DNA of 64,000 nucleotides from Myotis daubentonii (lineage: Eukaryota; Chordata; Mammalia; Chiroptera; Vespertilionidae): NCBI RefSeq assembly GCF_963259705.1, contig NC_081848.1:51669408-51733407 (forward strand), written 5' to 3'. The notes beneath the pieces were generated by a model. That model did not search any database and was not told the DNA's origin. It saw only the letters and a list, made by a program, of their open reading frames with translations. A program made the position numbers and the translations under genes. Positions 10,796-22,904 of the stretch are shown here, piece by piece (position 1 is the first letter of the stretch; the number at the start of each line of letters is the position of its first letter).

Positions 10796-11439
10796 CTGAA
10801 TGAATGGTAGGTCAGTATTTAAACATCATACTCTGCTCATCCATTGTCTACACCCCCTCTTCTAACCATTGGCCTCCTGATTTTAAAATCATTGGGTAAA
10901 TGTCCTCCAACGTGCTCTTTTTCTCAGGATGGATAAACATGCAATTGCTTGTGTCTTTTCTAGCTGCTTAAAAATTTGCTGTTGATACCAAAACTTTTCC
11001 CTTGGATGCTTCCCTTTTTAGAAAGTTCACTTGTGAGCTTTGAATAGGGATGCTTTTTCCTGCTCCCACATCTCATTCCCTTCTGTGCCAGTGTTCGGGC
11101 TGAGAATAGCCTTCTCTGTCCTCCTGACCTAAGACTCGGCCTAAGGCGCATGTCACAACAGTTCTTCCCAGGGAGGCAGGGGATGGGAAGGGTGAGCCAT
11201 TATGGAGCACAGGTGAGTGAGCACCTGTGAGTCGGAAAATTAAGGCGCAGATCAACAAAAGAGCCACTGCCAGGGCACCGACTTCACTCTATGTTAAAGA
11301 AATCATGTGAGAGGTTGAGGGCTGGGGGAATGTGTGGTGGATCCCATCTTCAAGTTCTAGCAGTTTCCTTGAAAGCATTTAAAGCTTTAAGCCGTTCTTT
11401 TTGCAACTAGAGCACAACCTTTTTGCAGCCAACCTAATC
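10796..11439. other. Unassigned sequence
   Basis: No gene or named repeat recognised. Confidence 0.35.
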
Positions 11440-12180
11440 AACAATTGCTCAGAACCTGCCATGGTTCAGAGGCTGTGCGAGGCCCTGGGGACACGGGGCT
11501 GAGCGGTGTGTACAGGCCTCCTCGTGCAGAGTAGAGGCCACACCAAGACGAAGGTGATAGCACATGGTATTAGAGAAAGGTGACTGCTGTAGGGACAGGG
11601 AGGAGGGAACACATAATGCTGTCAGTGGAGGGGGGAGCGTGGTGAGACAGGCCAGAAATGTCTCTACATTTTTGTAACATTTTAGTGGGTTTTTAAAGAT
11701 AAAGAGATTTTCATCAGACAAGGCAGGAAAGGGTAACCCAAACCGAGGGCAGAGCTTGAGCCAAGTGCCAGGTTGGAAGCAGAGCGTGTTTTGGAAGAAC
11801 AGTGGATCTTTTTTATAGCTGAAGCATTGGGTGTGTATTACACAGAACGTGACTGTAATTTATAAACTGAGTCACTTTGGAAAGTCAAGTGGCAAGCTAT
11901 TAACAGTGATGGCGGGATGACAGTGTAAACCCAGACTATTCCAGGCAAACTAGACCATGTGGCTACCTAGCTAGAGGGGAGTGTGGCCATGACTGGACAT
12001 TGGACTGGAATGTGAGTGGGACAGGGATGGAAGGGCTGAAACCTGCTCAGGACCCAGAATTTGACCCTCAAGGCCTGGAAGTGTCACTGAAGGGTTTTAA
12101 ACAGGGTAGTGATGAGGGTCTCCCACATTGCAGGAAGATCACTAGGGTAGCCATACTAAGGAGAGACTCAAGGTGTGCAG
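11440..12180 (-). repeat. L2 LINE fragment
   Basis: On the plus strand it shows the reverse-complement L2 pattern: an opening gaggccctggggacac stretch, and near 12080-12150 gaagggttttaaacaggg followed by ggaagatcac. The middle part is poorly conserved. Confidence 0.5.
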
Positions 12181-12189
12181 AAAAGGAAC

Positions 12190-12550
12190 TAGGCTGCGAG
12201 CTTTACAAGGACAAAGATCGCATCCTTTTATTTGGAATTTATGTACAACACTGTGGCTAGCACAATGGCAGGCATAGAGAAGGAGCTTAACAAAAATTTC
12301 AAATGCAAGGCCTTCTCTGACCTTTGTCTTTAACATTGCAACCCCTCCCCTACCCGTTATGACCAGTACTCCTTTTCCCCCTTCTCTCCATGGCTTATAA
12401 CTCTCCAACATTCTGTGTGTGTGTGTGTGTGTGTGTGTACTCCTAGAATGCAAGCTCCACTAGGGCAGAGATTTTGATCTATTTTGTTCACTGCCAGTTC
12501 CTTGGTGCCTGGTGCAAGGAAGACACGCGATACATATTTGTTGAAGGAAA
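12190..12550 (+). repeat. L2 LINE fragments with (TG)n
   Basis: Two L2 3' ends sit in tandem: one ending in the ggcaggcatagagaaggag stretch (about 12290), the second with gaatgcaagctccactaggg and ending in atatttgttgaa. A TG microsatellite of about 13 units (12414-12438) interrupts the second. Confidence 0.65.
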
Positions 12551-13979
12551 GGAGGAGGAAGGAGGAAGGAGAGATTTGTTTGGCGTCTCCGACAACTGTG
12601 CGGGTGTGAGAGATGAGGATCTGGAATGGGCAGTGTGGTAGAGACAATGAGAGAGAACTTGAAACCAGACTTGTTTGCCCAGACCTTCCTCCTGGGATCA
12701 CCTTGCGCGGAGCCTCTTCACTTTGCAGTTCTTTCCGTAGCTGCCTGTGCTGGGATCTGCAGTGAGTCTGTGTGGAAGGAATCCCAGGCCCCCTGGCTGT
12801 AAATCATTAACATCTCCTCTGCCCTCTGTCAGACTGCTCAGCCAAGGTCACCGTCATTTCCTGCCCAGCCTGACTCCCAAGTGCTCATAGCTTACCCGTG
12901 AATGTTTGATGAAAGGATGGCATCGGCCACCTGAGCAAAGGGAAAGGAACATAAGTTCATACAGTTCATTTCCAAGCACTTTTTTTTCAGTCCATGAGAT
13001 TTAGGCCCCTTTTCTCTACAACTAGACAGCCCTCTCCAATGACTCTCTCCCCGCCCAGACCTGCTTTGAGGGCCTCTTCCTGAGCTGGTGGGCCTCATGT
13101 TGAGCACGGCCCTCTTTCTCTCAGGCTCTTTCCTATCTGCTCTGTGACTTGCTCTGGCTGAGCCTTAGCCTACCCCCAAAGAAACTGGATGAGTGGGCCT
13201 TGGTATCTTCCCTCAGGATACATTCAGCCCATGGCTAACCAACTTCCCGGAACCCAAATAAGTAAGTGTGCTCAGGTCCCCATCTGGGCCAAGTGTCAGT
13301 TCCAAGGCACTTGACAGTTTCTTCTGGGAACCCTATGGGCCATCCTTCCTGTCAACAAAACCCCTGGCGACCTGCCCAGGCCTGCCTGGACGTGCCGGGG
13401 ACGGTGTGGCGGTAACAGATCGGGCTTCTCTGTCACAACCACATTCCACACTGTGCTGGCGCTGGGTGGGGACAGAGGAGTGGGCCGGGGACTGTTGTGA
13501 TTAGAATGTAACACTTAGGCCCTGCCATCTGGAAAGGGCAGCTGATAGACACGACATGGAGACTGAGGACAGCAGTCAGCTGACCTAATGGGGCAGGTGT
13601 AAGGGTCAGGGTGGAATTCTAAGGCAGGTGTGCCGCCAGCAGTGAGAAAGAAGCTAAGAGATTCCTGTGGTGGAATCCAAGTGTCTGGATGCAGAGGCTG
13701 CAGAGAAATTAAAAATGAAGACAGATATACACTTACACGCACATTTCTAAGAGTCAGCCTGTTGGGAAACGGGATCCACAAGCAAAGGCCAAGACAGAAG
13801 ATGCGCAGAAGGGCACAAGGAAGAAGTGATTATTTTAGTCCTAGATCTGGCCCCTGGCAACCCCTCTCACTCCATTTTCAGGAACATACTCAGTTCGGTT
13901 TCTGTTTAGGACCTGTGCTCATGTAGAGGTACCCACATATTTTCCCAGGTTTAACCTTCCATTGGAATTGGTTCTGATA
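12551..13979. other. Unassigned, apparently unique sequence
   Basis: No gene, exon or named repeat recognised. It is GC-moderate and is one of the longer stretches without visible transposons. Confidence 0.4.
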
Positions 13980-15045
13980 GCTGGAATTCATGGCTCACTC
14001 ATTGATTCACAAGCTTATTGGGTCCTCTGGCAGGTCCTGTGTTGGCCCTGAGATAGTGCTGTGGGACAAAAACACAGTCCCTTTCAGAAAGCTCCCAGGC
14101 CAGTGTGGGGGCTGGCTAGAGGATAGGGAATTACAACTCATCGTGATCAGTACTGTATTAAGGGCATGCCCTGGGGTCCACGGAAGCACATCTTGGGTTT
14201 GGACCCTGATAGATTAGTGCATAAGCAATTTTTCAAGTAGTGCTCCCAAGAGAAATCAAAAAGACGTTGGGGAAGCAGGATAGCATAGAGGAAGAGGCCC
14301 AAAAAGAATGAGATTGGCCAAAACCGGTTTGGCTCAGTGGATAAAGCGTCGGCCTGCGGACTCAGGGGTCCCGGGTTCGATTCCGGTCAAGGGCATGTAC
14401 CTGGGTTGCGGGCACATCCCCAGTGGGGAGTGTGCAGGAGGCAGCTGATCGATGTTTCTCTCTCATCGATGTTTCTAACTCTCTATCCCTCTCCCTTCCT
14501 CTCTGTAAAAAAAAACAATAAAATATATTTTAAAAAAAAAAAAGAATGAGATTGGAGGCATAAGTCCCACTGAGAGTGGTTTCCAGACCCCAAAGGGGAA
14601 CTCTGGGGTATAAGCCAGGTCTCAGAGTTGCTTCCAACCAGAGGGAAGAACCTGGGCTTTCAGACTCCCCTGCTGCTGGTCATTAGCTAGGGACTGCTGT
14701 GAGGACAGGCACATGCATCCCCAGACCCTACCATGCCACTGCCAGGGGGCCCAGGGCACCTTCCCTGGAGAAGAATTGCAGGTATAGGCTGTAAAAAACA
14801 AAAGCATTCTGAAAGGGAAACAGAGGGGTACAGAGAAATAGTAAAGGGTATCCCAGGGATCTGATGGAGCATCGATGTCTGATACAAGCACCCAAGCCAA
14901 CTATATGGGCCAAGACAGACTTCCTGAGGAGGTCACACCACACCCAGGATGATGGATGGGAGTTATGCAGCCAGGGGTATGTGAGAGGCTTGAGGTGGGG
15001 AGTGTTAGAGAAGATCGGCAGTGCAGGGAGCAAATGCCCTGTGAT
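13980..15045 (-). repeat. L2 LINE, interrupted by Ves
   Basis: Reverse-complement L2 features are the gggacaaaaacacagtccct segment (14063) and, after the Ves, the cttcctgaggaggtcacacc segment (about 14920) and gggagcaaatgccctgtg (about 15030). The Ves at 14318 inserted into it. Confidence 0.6.
14318..14538 (+). mobile_element. Ves SINE, full length, with target duplication
   Basis: A complete vespertilionid tRNA-derived SINE. The head has pol III A box (tggctcagtgg) and B box (ggttcgattcc), followed by the cgatgtttctctctcatcga hairpin, a CT-rich block and an A-rich tail. It is flanked by identical 17-bp duplications, aaaaagaatgagattgg (14301-14317 and 14539-14555). Perfect duplications and a well-kept head indicate a young insertion. 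Confidence 0.96.
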
Positions 15046-15362
15046 AACCACCTCCCTTGGGCGGCTACTTTTTTGAGGTGTTAAGCAATTTGTAATTACC
15101 AAGATAACAGCATCGAGATAACCATCTCTTCTTAAAAAATAAAACAAACAAAAAACACATGCTATTACCTAGTTTCCTTGGGGGAGGGGGGAAATATTGT
15201 TGAGAACGATGTCTACTTTAACATGTTTGTGAATTAAAACAGAGAGAGAGAGATGTAAAATCAGAGAGAGCAGTTGCTCACTCCTAAATGTGCATTCATG
15301 AGTCCTGCCTCCTCTCTGGTATACATATGGTAGGTGTTTTGTTTTGTTTTCGGTCCCTTCTG
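15046..15362. other. Unassigned sequence
   Basis: AT-rich, with short (AG)n runs at 15240-15253. No gene seen. Confidence 0.35.
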
Positions 15363-15832
15363 TGTTAGTCAGGGTTCTCTAAAGAACCAATGAGATTAAT
15401 ATAGATTGTATATCATACATATGGTATATGTACAACCTAAGGAATTGGCTCACGCAGTTATGGAAGCTAAGTTCTGCAGGGTGAGCCATCAAGCAGAGAT
15501 CAGGAGAGCTGATGGTGTTGCTCAAGTCTGAAGGCTGGCAGCTCAAATCCCAGGAAGAGCAGATGTTTCAGTTTGAAGGCAGGAAAGAAAAAAAATAATG
15601 AATGTCCCAGCTTGAAGGAGGTCAGGCCAGAGAATGTTCTCTTTCTCAGGAGAAGGTCAGACTTTTTGTTCTATTTAGGCCTTTAACTGATTGGATGAGG
15701 CCTACCTATATTACCAATTCAGATGTTGTTCTCATCCCAAAACATCCTCACAGAAACATCCAGAATCATGTTTGATTAAAGTCTGGGCACTCCAAGGCCC
15801 AGTCAAGACACGTAAAATTAAACATCACACCT
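15363..15832 (+). repeat. Old interspersed repeat (gtgttagtcagggttctct type)
   Basis: A common mammalian repeat recognisable from its start (gtgttagtcagggttctct), the gaattggctcacgcagttat segment, ttgttctatttaggcctt and the terminal cagtcaagacacgtaaaatt segment. I know the sequence type but cannot safely assign it to an LTR or L1 subfamily. Confidence 0.6.
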
Positions 15833-16701
15833 TCCTAAAGAAACTCAAAGCCATTGGTGAGCCAGGGGAGTGGAATTTCTTTGGATGTGTGGGTCTTTCT
15901 TGAGGTTGCCAAACTTCCACTACATAGAAATTAGTAAGAAAAGTCCTTCTTCTTACCCTAATGATCAGACAGCTCATTCCCTGAGACATTTCGCTAATTG
16001 AGGCTTAACGGCATGACGATTCTCATTTTCCTTATTTTACTGTGTTTGAACTTTAAAAGAATAGTCAATTGCTCTGTAGTATGAATGGTAGACACGAGTT
16101 TTATCTGATTTTAATCCAAGAATGAGCCTTTTTTGAGCTTCTCAAATAGCCATTTATAGTTCCTTTAATCAAGGAAACCACACCAAATTATTAAGATTTC
16201 TCTATGATTCCAAGGCACCTCACCCAAAAGAAAAGAAAAATGCTCAGCTGTGAAAATGTGAAACCGAGCTGTGATTTTATATGCTAAGGAAACTTATCAT
16301 CTAAGAGTCATTTTAAGGAAGTAAATAAAAGATACACACCTTCATGTGACCCCGATATAAAGTAGGGGGGAAAGTTCTACCATAACAGATATCAATCTAA
16401 GGAAAGCCCCAGACGATGCTCTCATGGTCACATCAATATAGCAGCGGGGTTGTAATTATGCTGGTTCTTTTCCATATGACTCTGTTGGAGTCAGATCGGA
16501 CAGTGACCATGACAGCTGGACGTGAGCAGGTATTGAACTCTATAGTATTGAATGAGGGGCCAGAGCCTAGAGGAGGATCCTCAGATTCTGTCTCCACTAC
16601 CAAATGGAAGAAGAGAATGAAAGCGTATAGAGAGATAAGTGAAGTCAATCCATCTTGCTCCCCTGAATCTTAACTGTGATGCCCCTGAATATGTGCAGAC
16701 A
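15833..16701. other. Unassigned sequence
   Basis: No gene or named repeat recognised. Small frames near 16416-16673 overlap on both strands and lack domains. Confidence 0.35.
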
Positions 16702-17332
16702 TCTACACTAATAAAAGAGAAACATGGTAATTGGTGTACAACCGCTACCCTTCCCATTGGCTAATCAGGGCAATATGCAAATTAACTGTCAGCCAAGATG
16801 GCTGCCGGCAGCCAGGCAGCTTGAAACTAACATGAGGCTTGCTTGCTTCAGTGACGGAGGACTCCAATGTTCCCCACCAGCCGCTGCAGGCCTCTGAGCC
16901 TGCAGTTTCAAACATTGTAACAAATATAGATGCTAAACAAAACCCCAGAAACCAGCTTTCAGCCGGCTGGGATCTCAGAGCTGGAGTTGATACAGAGTTT
17001 CGAGAACCGAAACAAACCAGATACCTGCTTTCAGGAGCGGAGGCCTAAGAGCTGGAGCCTCAGAGCTAAAGCTGGCCCAGAATAAAAAAAAGAAAAAGAA
17101 AAAAAGAAGCAGTTGGGAGCTTCAGTCCCAGCCTGAAAACAGCCCGCAGCCCCTCACCCAGACTGGCCAGGCACCCCAGTGGGGACCCCCACCCTGAAGG
17201 GTGTGTGACCAGCTGCAAACAGCCATCATCCCCTCATCCAGGCTGGCCAAGCACCCCAGTGGGGACCCCCACCCTGATCCAGGACACCCTTCAGGGCAAA
17301 CCAGCCAGCCCCACCCATGCACCAGGCCTCTA
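16702..17332 (+). mobile_element. HeliBat-type Helitron
   Basis: Starts TCTACACTAATAAAAGAG after an A and carries the ggctaatcagggcaatatgc segment typical of one HeliBat group. Its end (ccaggcctcta) has lost the final G of CTAG. Inside are an A-rich tract near 17080-17108 and repeated ccagtggggacccccaccct segments (near 17175 and 17258). No helicase frame. Confidence 0.85.
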
Positions 17333-17333
17333 T

Positions 17334-18577
17334 TCTATATAGTAAAAGGGTAATATGCCTCCCAGTATTGGGATTAGCAGAGCCTCGAGCCTCCCAGCAC
17401 CAGGATCAGCAGAGCTGAGAGGCCTCCCGGCACAGGGATCAGTGTGACAGGGGGCAGCGCCCAAACCCCCTGATCACCCTGCGGCTCTGTGGGTGACAGG
17501 GGGTGGGGCCACAACCTCCCTATCCGCCCTGCTCTGTTCGTGACAGGGGAAGGTGCCCCAACCTCTTGATCAGCCCTGCTCTGTGCCTGATACAGGGAAG
17601 CTCCCCAACCCCCTGATCGCCCTGCGGCTCTGTGTGTGACAGGGTGCGGCGCCCCAACCCCCCGCCCCCCCACGGGCCCTGCTCTGTGTGTGACAAGGTA
17701 GAGCCATAACCTCCCCATCGGCCCTGCCCTGAGTGTGAGAGTGGCAGCGCCCCAACCCCCTGATCGGCCCTGCTCTGTGGGTGATAGAGGGCGGTGCCCC
17801 AACCCCCGATCCACCCAGCTCTGTGTGTGACAGTGGGCGGTGCCCCAACTCCCCTATCGGCCCTACTCTGTGAATCACAGGGGGGAGCTCCCCAACCCCC
17901 TGATGGGCCCTGCTCTGTGTGTGACAGGGTGCAGCGCCCCCCCCCCCCAACCCCCCCCCCCCCCCCCACGGGCCCTGCTCTGTGTGTGACGGGGTAGAGC
18001 CATAACCTCCCCATCGGCCCTGTCCTGACTGTGAGAGTGGCGGCGCCCCAACCCCCTCATCCGCCCTGCTCTGTGCGTGACAGGGGGGAGCTCCCCAACC
18101 CCCTGATGGGCCCTGCTCTGTGCATGACAGGGTACAGAGCCCCAACCCCCCTGATGGGCCCTGCTCTGTGTGTGACAGGGTACGGAGCCCCAACCCCCCT
18201 GATTGGCCCTGCTCTGTGCGTGACAGGGGGTGGCGCCGCAACCTCTCCATCGACCCCGCCTTGAGTGTGACAGGGGGCAGTGCCCCAACCCCCCAATCAG
18301 CCCTACCCTGAGTGTGACTGAGGGTGCCATTGCAACCTCCAGATCCGCCCTGCTCTGTGCATGACAGGGGGCGGCGCCCCAACTCCCTAATTGGCCCTGC
18401 TCTGAGCCCGACCAGGGGCTGCACCTAGGGATTGGGCCTGCCCTCTGCCACCCGGGAGCAGGCCTAAGCCAGCAGGTCGTTATCTCCCGAGGGGTCCCAG
18501 TCTGCGAGAGGGCAAAGGCCGGGCTGAGGGACCCTCCTCTCCCCCGAGTGCACAAATTTTTGTGCACCGGGCCTCTA
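17334..18577 (+). mobile_element. HeliBat-type Helitron carrying a minisatellite
   Basis: Starts TCTATATAGTAAAAGGG directly after the preceding Helitron. It ends with the hairpin gtgcacaaatttttgtgcac and gggcctctaa (a decayed CTAG). Most of its 1.24 kb is a GC-rich tandem repeat (17440-18420). The long open frames there on the minus strand, up to 284 codons, come from repeat periodicity and encode no known domain. Confidence 0.87.
17440..18420. repeat. Minisatellite with higher-order structure inside Helitron
   Basis: Degenerate units of roughly 45-57 bp are built on ggccctgctctgtgtgtgac plus cgccccaaccccctgatc. Larger blocks also repeat: 17587-17765 corresponds to about 17885-18061 at an offset near 298 bp, both holding the variant gtagagccataacctcccca. 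Two C runs (about 17660 and 17937-17968) expanded differently in the two blocks. This implies units first multiplied and then a multi-unit block duplicated. Confidence 0.88.
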
Positions 18578-18934
18578 ATTTATTAAATAAAAAATTCATA
18601 CCTTCCTTGCTGGTACTGAGAAGATTAAACAAGGTAACATAGATAAAAGGACTAAAACAATTTGCTTCCTCCTCCCCTGCCCCAAGCCAGTTGAGGAGTT
18701 TCTACGAATAATAAAGCAGAATTTCTGGAATATGCAGGACTTGAAAAATGCTTTGGGAGAAGTAATGCTTTCTTTCCCAACACCTGGTATTAAGGGGCAA
18801 CACACGAGATGATTGATTTTTTTCATTTATTCCAAAGCTGGTTTGGCACCTCTGCCAGTTCTGTTTATACCCCTGTGGCAATTATCATCAGCACCACTCC
18901 CCTGGCACAGACCCACAGAAGGCATTGTTCAATT

Positions 18935-19115
18935 AGTTATTGTTTGATGTGTGTGAATTCCGCCCTCACCAGTGACCTAGGGCACTTAATTTAACCCCTC
19001 TGAGCCTCCTTCTCCAAATTTGAAGAATGAGGTTAATAATGCTTTCTTCACAGAGTTGTTGTGAGATTAAAGATAATGTACTAATGCACCTGGCACATAT
19101 TAGTCCTAACACATT
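18935..19115 (+). repeat. MIR SINE
   Basis: Shows the MIR core order: taacccctctgagcctcc, gaatgaggttaataatgc, agagttgttgtgagatta and cacctggcacatatta. Confidence 0.85.
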
Positions 19116-20784
19116 TCCCTGCTCATTTTCTTCTCTTTGCCTCCAACCCTAATCAGAGCACAGAGTCCACTAGAAATCTCTGCTCCACTAACATGAGAAG
19201 TTTGACTTTTGTTTTGCTAACAAGTTCAGCACGGGTACAGTACCTCTGTTGAGAGTTAGACACCTCTATGTAACATAAAGTCACAAATTCCCTGGCTTTT
19301 ATTTTATTTTACTTTAGTATGTTTTCCTGGTCACTGGTCCTGGCTTTTATGGCGACCTAGTAGGGATAGGTTTTTGCCTTGGATAATGGCACCAGCCACT
19401 ATCTGGGATCGTGATCTAAACTCAGTGAAATTTGATGCTATTATTTCCTATGGACTCTGGCTATTTCCCTGGGAGATAGATGCTGGAGTCTGAGTTTGTC
19501 ACCTAATCTGGATCCTGTGGTTTGGACTGTTGATTATCTCCTCGTAGAGGGCACTCCCTACTATTGCCGTGGTCTTAGCCTGTCTTGTTCTAGCTTTGTT
19601 TCCTTCACCAGCTGATTCCCCAGCTGAATCCCTAGCATTGCCTAGTGACTCACCTCTCCAGGTTTTAACAGTGAACTCTGACTTTAGATAGATAGTCAGG
19701 ACTGGGCATCAACTGGGTTTTTCAATGACAGCTACAGTGAGTTTGCTAAATCAGTCTGTGTCCATACCAGTTGGATTGAATTACCATCAGCATAGCCCAA
19801 GACTTCTTAAGGGGTCCTACGATAAGGTGTATTGTGTCAAGCCCGTTAACTATCTACGTTCTTAACTAAATAAAATGAACTTGAAAAATACAGACTATGG
19901 TTCCGATTAACTAAAATGTCCAAGTTACTATTGTATGGGCTACAGACAAACCAGTTCTTCAGTCTTATGATTTTGCTGTTATCGAATCCATGTAGGGGAT
20001 CTATATTAATATTAAAGTTTTAACTTGTCTAGTGTTCATTTTAAACCTGTAGTCTATTATACAACATACTCTCAACCCATCCCAGCTTTACATCACCTCT
20101 AGAGTTGATAAGCTGGTCATCAACCTTTGACAAAAGTACTAAGGAAAGTGTTGCATAGAGCAGGATCAACAGTGAAACATTATAACATGTCACCACATCA
20201 GTATTTTCTTGAGTATTTTCAACCAGCTGTTTGAAGCTCCCTGTACCTAGCTCCCCTTTCTCCATCTGACTCAGAGTGTTTTGTGGATATCAAGATGTAC
20301 TACATTTATGGCATTTTTCTAGTTTACACATCTAATAATTCTGCCCCAAATCACTTTGGTTCTTCGTTAACCCGTGCTGCCTCCTAGTGACCACTGCACA
20401 CACTGGGTGTTCTAAAACATTACCAAGTGGTCAGCATTGGGAAATTCTGCTCCCAGTATTGTCCATAATAAAGGAAAAAGTCAGCAATAGCAGGCTTAAT
20501 AGAAACTAGCCTTCTACCAAAAAAAGTCTTTGTACCATGCTCTATACTGCGAAGAAAGGATTTGTAAGTCCTTCTTGTATGGCTGTTCTCCAAATACCCA
20601 ATTCCGGCAAGCCCACCAATAGGGTGGTATGGTGTCCTGATCATCACCCATAGATGCATCTGTGGAATACTAAAAAAGTTTTCATTCTCAGAACATTTTC
20701 TATGAGCTAGACTCTGCTGAGTGATCTAAGAAAGTAAAATCCTGGTTCTCTTACAGACAGCAACAATCTTATGTCTCTTTTCCT
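19116..20784. other. Unassigned sequence
   Basis: No gene or confidently named repeat. Some segments look like degraded retroelement sequence, but nothing specific can be supported. Confidence 0.35.
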
Positions 20785-20890
20785 CAGTTTCTATATCTAA
20801 AACAGAGATATTGCTAGCAGCCTTAAAGACTTGTTACAAGGAGTAGAATAAGTTAAGCCCCCAGCACAGGGCCATGAATATAATAAGAGT
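20785..20890 (+). repeat. MIR SINE, partial
   Basis: Segments tcctcagtttctatatcta, acttgttacaaggagta and cccagcacagggccatgaa follow the MIR order. Confidence 0.7.
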
Positions 20891-21028
20891 TTGTATTTCC
20901 CCCTCTCTTTTTTATTTTTAAAAATTCTTACCCTATTACTGATTCTGCCTGGAGAAATACCTGTTATGAAAGAAAAATTAAATAATCATTTAGTGCCTAA
21001 AGGGATTTCAATAAAGTCCAGCACCCTA

Positions 21029-21237
21029 TCCTTTGTTTTAAATAGATTTTTATTGATTTTAAAGAGAGAGGAAGGGAGAGGGAGAGAGAAAGAGAAACAT
21101 CAATGTGAGAGAAACATCAATTGGCCACACCAGGGATCGAACCTGCAACCTCGATATGTGCCTTGACTGGGAATTGAACTGGTAACCCTTTGGTATACAA
21201 GATGATGCTCAAACAACTGAGCCACACTGGCCAGGGC
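21029..21237 (-). mobile_element. Ves SINE
   Basis: The minus-strand SINE runs from its A-rich tail (plus-strand tttttattgattttaaag) to the head ending actgagccacactggcca. Related 12-bp duplications flank it: tccagcacccta (21017-21028) and tccagcattcta (21238-21249). About two differences in the duplication indicate moderate age. Confidence 0.9.
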
Positions 21238-21299
21238 TCCAGCATTCTAGTCTTAAGAATAGGAGGTAAGAACCAAAAAGCAGAAATAAGCAGATACTA

Positions 21300-21550
21300 G
21301 TCAACAAATGCAGTAATAGCAATAGAATCTTCTATATGCAAGGCACTTGGCAGGTTGCACAGACTTTACATATATTATTTCTTTTGATCCTCACAATAAC
21401 CCTCTGAGGTGGGCAAGGAAGCAAGTATTATTCTTTCCATTCTACAAATAATGAACCAAAGGCACAAGGCTTTTAAAAGACTTAGCCAAGGTTATAGTGG
21501 AACTGTGACTTAAGCAAGCAAGTTTAGCACTTGAATAGATTGAGGTTATG
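21300..21550 (-). repeat. MIR SINE
   Basis: Reverse MIR pattern: tatgcaaggcacttggca, ttgatcctcacaataaccct, cattctacaaataatgaa and gacttagccaaggt. Confidence 0.8.
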
Positions 21551-21834
21551 TCCTCTGGGTAATAGTGTAATTGTCAGAATCCTCTAGGGATCTCTGTTGG
21601 AACCAGTTTCTTAGACATGTTCCACAAGACTTAGAAAGCACTATGAATGTTGACTCTCTAAGTCTTCAAATGTAACTAAGGTTAATTTTTAGCTGCAAAT
21701 TCAATAGGTACAATTTATAGGGTGACTCCCAATTCTTGTGTGATTGAGCCATAATATCACAGTTAATGTATTTTTAGGAAAAACAATTCCACTTATGATA
21801 GAATAGTAAATTTGGGAGATATTTGATTATATAA

Positions 21835-22050
21835 TGACTTTGATTTGAGAGTCAGGCGATCTGGGTTCCAGTCCTGTCCTTCAGTAACTATGCATGGAAA
21901 TTTGGGCAATTAATCTCTCTCAGTTTCAGTTTCCTCATCCATGAAATGGTGAATAATGCACAGAACTTTTTGTATTAAACAAGAAAATATATATAAAGAC
22001 CCCTGCCTAGTGCCTGACACATAGCAGATATTCAATAATTAATTGTTGGT
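21835..22050 (+). repeat. MIR SINE
   Basis: Near-complete MIR: gagtcaggcgatctgggttc, ttgggcaattaatctctc, tttcctcatccatgaaatgg and tgcctgacacatagcagata. Confidence 0.88.
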
Positions 22051-22137
22051 ATATATTTCCCTGCTTCTCTCTTTTTTTTCCCCCCATTCTTGTGAGACTC
22101 GATTTCACCACTTACAAAATCAGAATAAGGGATTGAT

Positions 22138-22798
22138 CAGTGGTTCTCGAAGTGTGTGTCCTAGATGAATAGCATCATCACTACCTGGAACTTGTTAGAA
22201 AAGTTTGAGGCCCCATTTCAAACCTCCTGAATCAGAAACTCAGGATGGGGCTCAGAAATCCGTGTTCCAAACTCCTAGATAGTCCCCAGTGATCCCTACT
22301 TCCTGGAATTCACACCCTTGTAGTCCTGTCCTACCTTGAACTAGAATTGATCTGACGGATGACTAAAATACCTCAGAAGTGAAGAAAGTCTCTTCCAAGA
22401 TTAGATTACGAAATGCATTGTGGCTTTTGTCTTTGTTATTCTCTTGATCTTTCTTGGATCACTGGCCTTGGGAAAGCCAGCTGCCAGATTTGTAGGACAT
22501 CCAGGCAGCTTTATGGAGATGCCTACGTGCGAATAAGGGAAGCATATCATCCAGCCCAATCAAGCCTTCAGATGACTGCAGTCCTAACAAACACCTTGAT
22601 TGCAATCTCATCAGAGACCTTGAGCCAGGACTCTTCTGCTAAGCCACTCCTGATCCTCAGAAACTGTGAAACTATACACTTTTATTTTATGATGCTAAGT
22701 TTAGCATCGTAATGTAATAATTTGTTATACAGCAATGAGTAACTAATGCTCCAGCCCTCCTGGTGATTCTGATGCACACTGAAGTTTGAGTACCACTG
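22138..22798 (+). mobile_element. MER20-type hAT-Charlie element, split by an LTR
   Basis: Starts CAGTGGTTCTCGAAG and ends AAGTTTGAGTACCACTG. The 8-bp duplications are GGATTGAT (22130-22137) and GGATAGAT (22799-22806). The left part keeps cctgaatcagaaactcagga and the right part ctggtgattctgatgcacac, as in MER20. An MLT1 LTR sits between the halves, so the DNA transposon is older than that LTR. Confidence 0.85.
22286..22749 (+). mobile_element. MLT1-type LTR (ERVL-MaLR) nested in MER20
   Basis: A solo LTR of the old MaLR group. It contains ttcacacccttgtagtcc, aagccagctgccagatttgt, aatcaagccttcagatgact, gcaatctcatcagagacctt and the terminal taatttgttatacagcaatg stretch. Edges are approximate because the junctions with MER20 have decayed. 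There are no internal viral genes. Confidence 0.85.
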
Positions 22799-22904
22799 GG
22801 ATAGATGATTCCTAAGCTTCTTTTCAGCTCAAAAATTTTGGAATTTTGTGGTCAATGTTGGGAATTAAAAAACAAACAAGAAGTGGCTCCTTATCCTTAC
22901 ACCA

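Noticed and set aside
14340..14410. tRNA-like sequence with A and B boxes
   Set aside because: It is the head of a Ves SINE flanked by target duplications, not a tRNA gene. The same applies to the other Ves heads.
17374..18567. Minus-strand frames of 146-284 codons with repeating GP..G..PLSHTEQ-like units
   Set aside because: They follow the period of the minisatellite inside a Helitron. Several frames are open at once and no known repeat-protein family fits.
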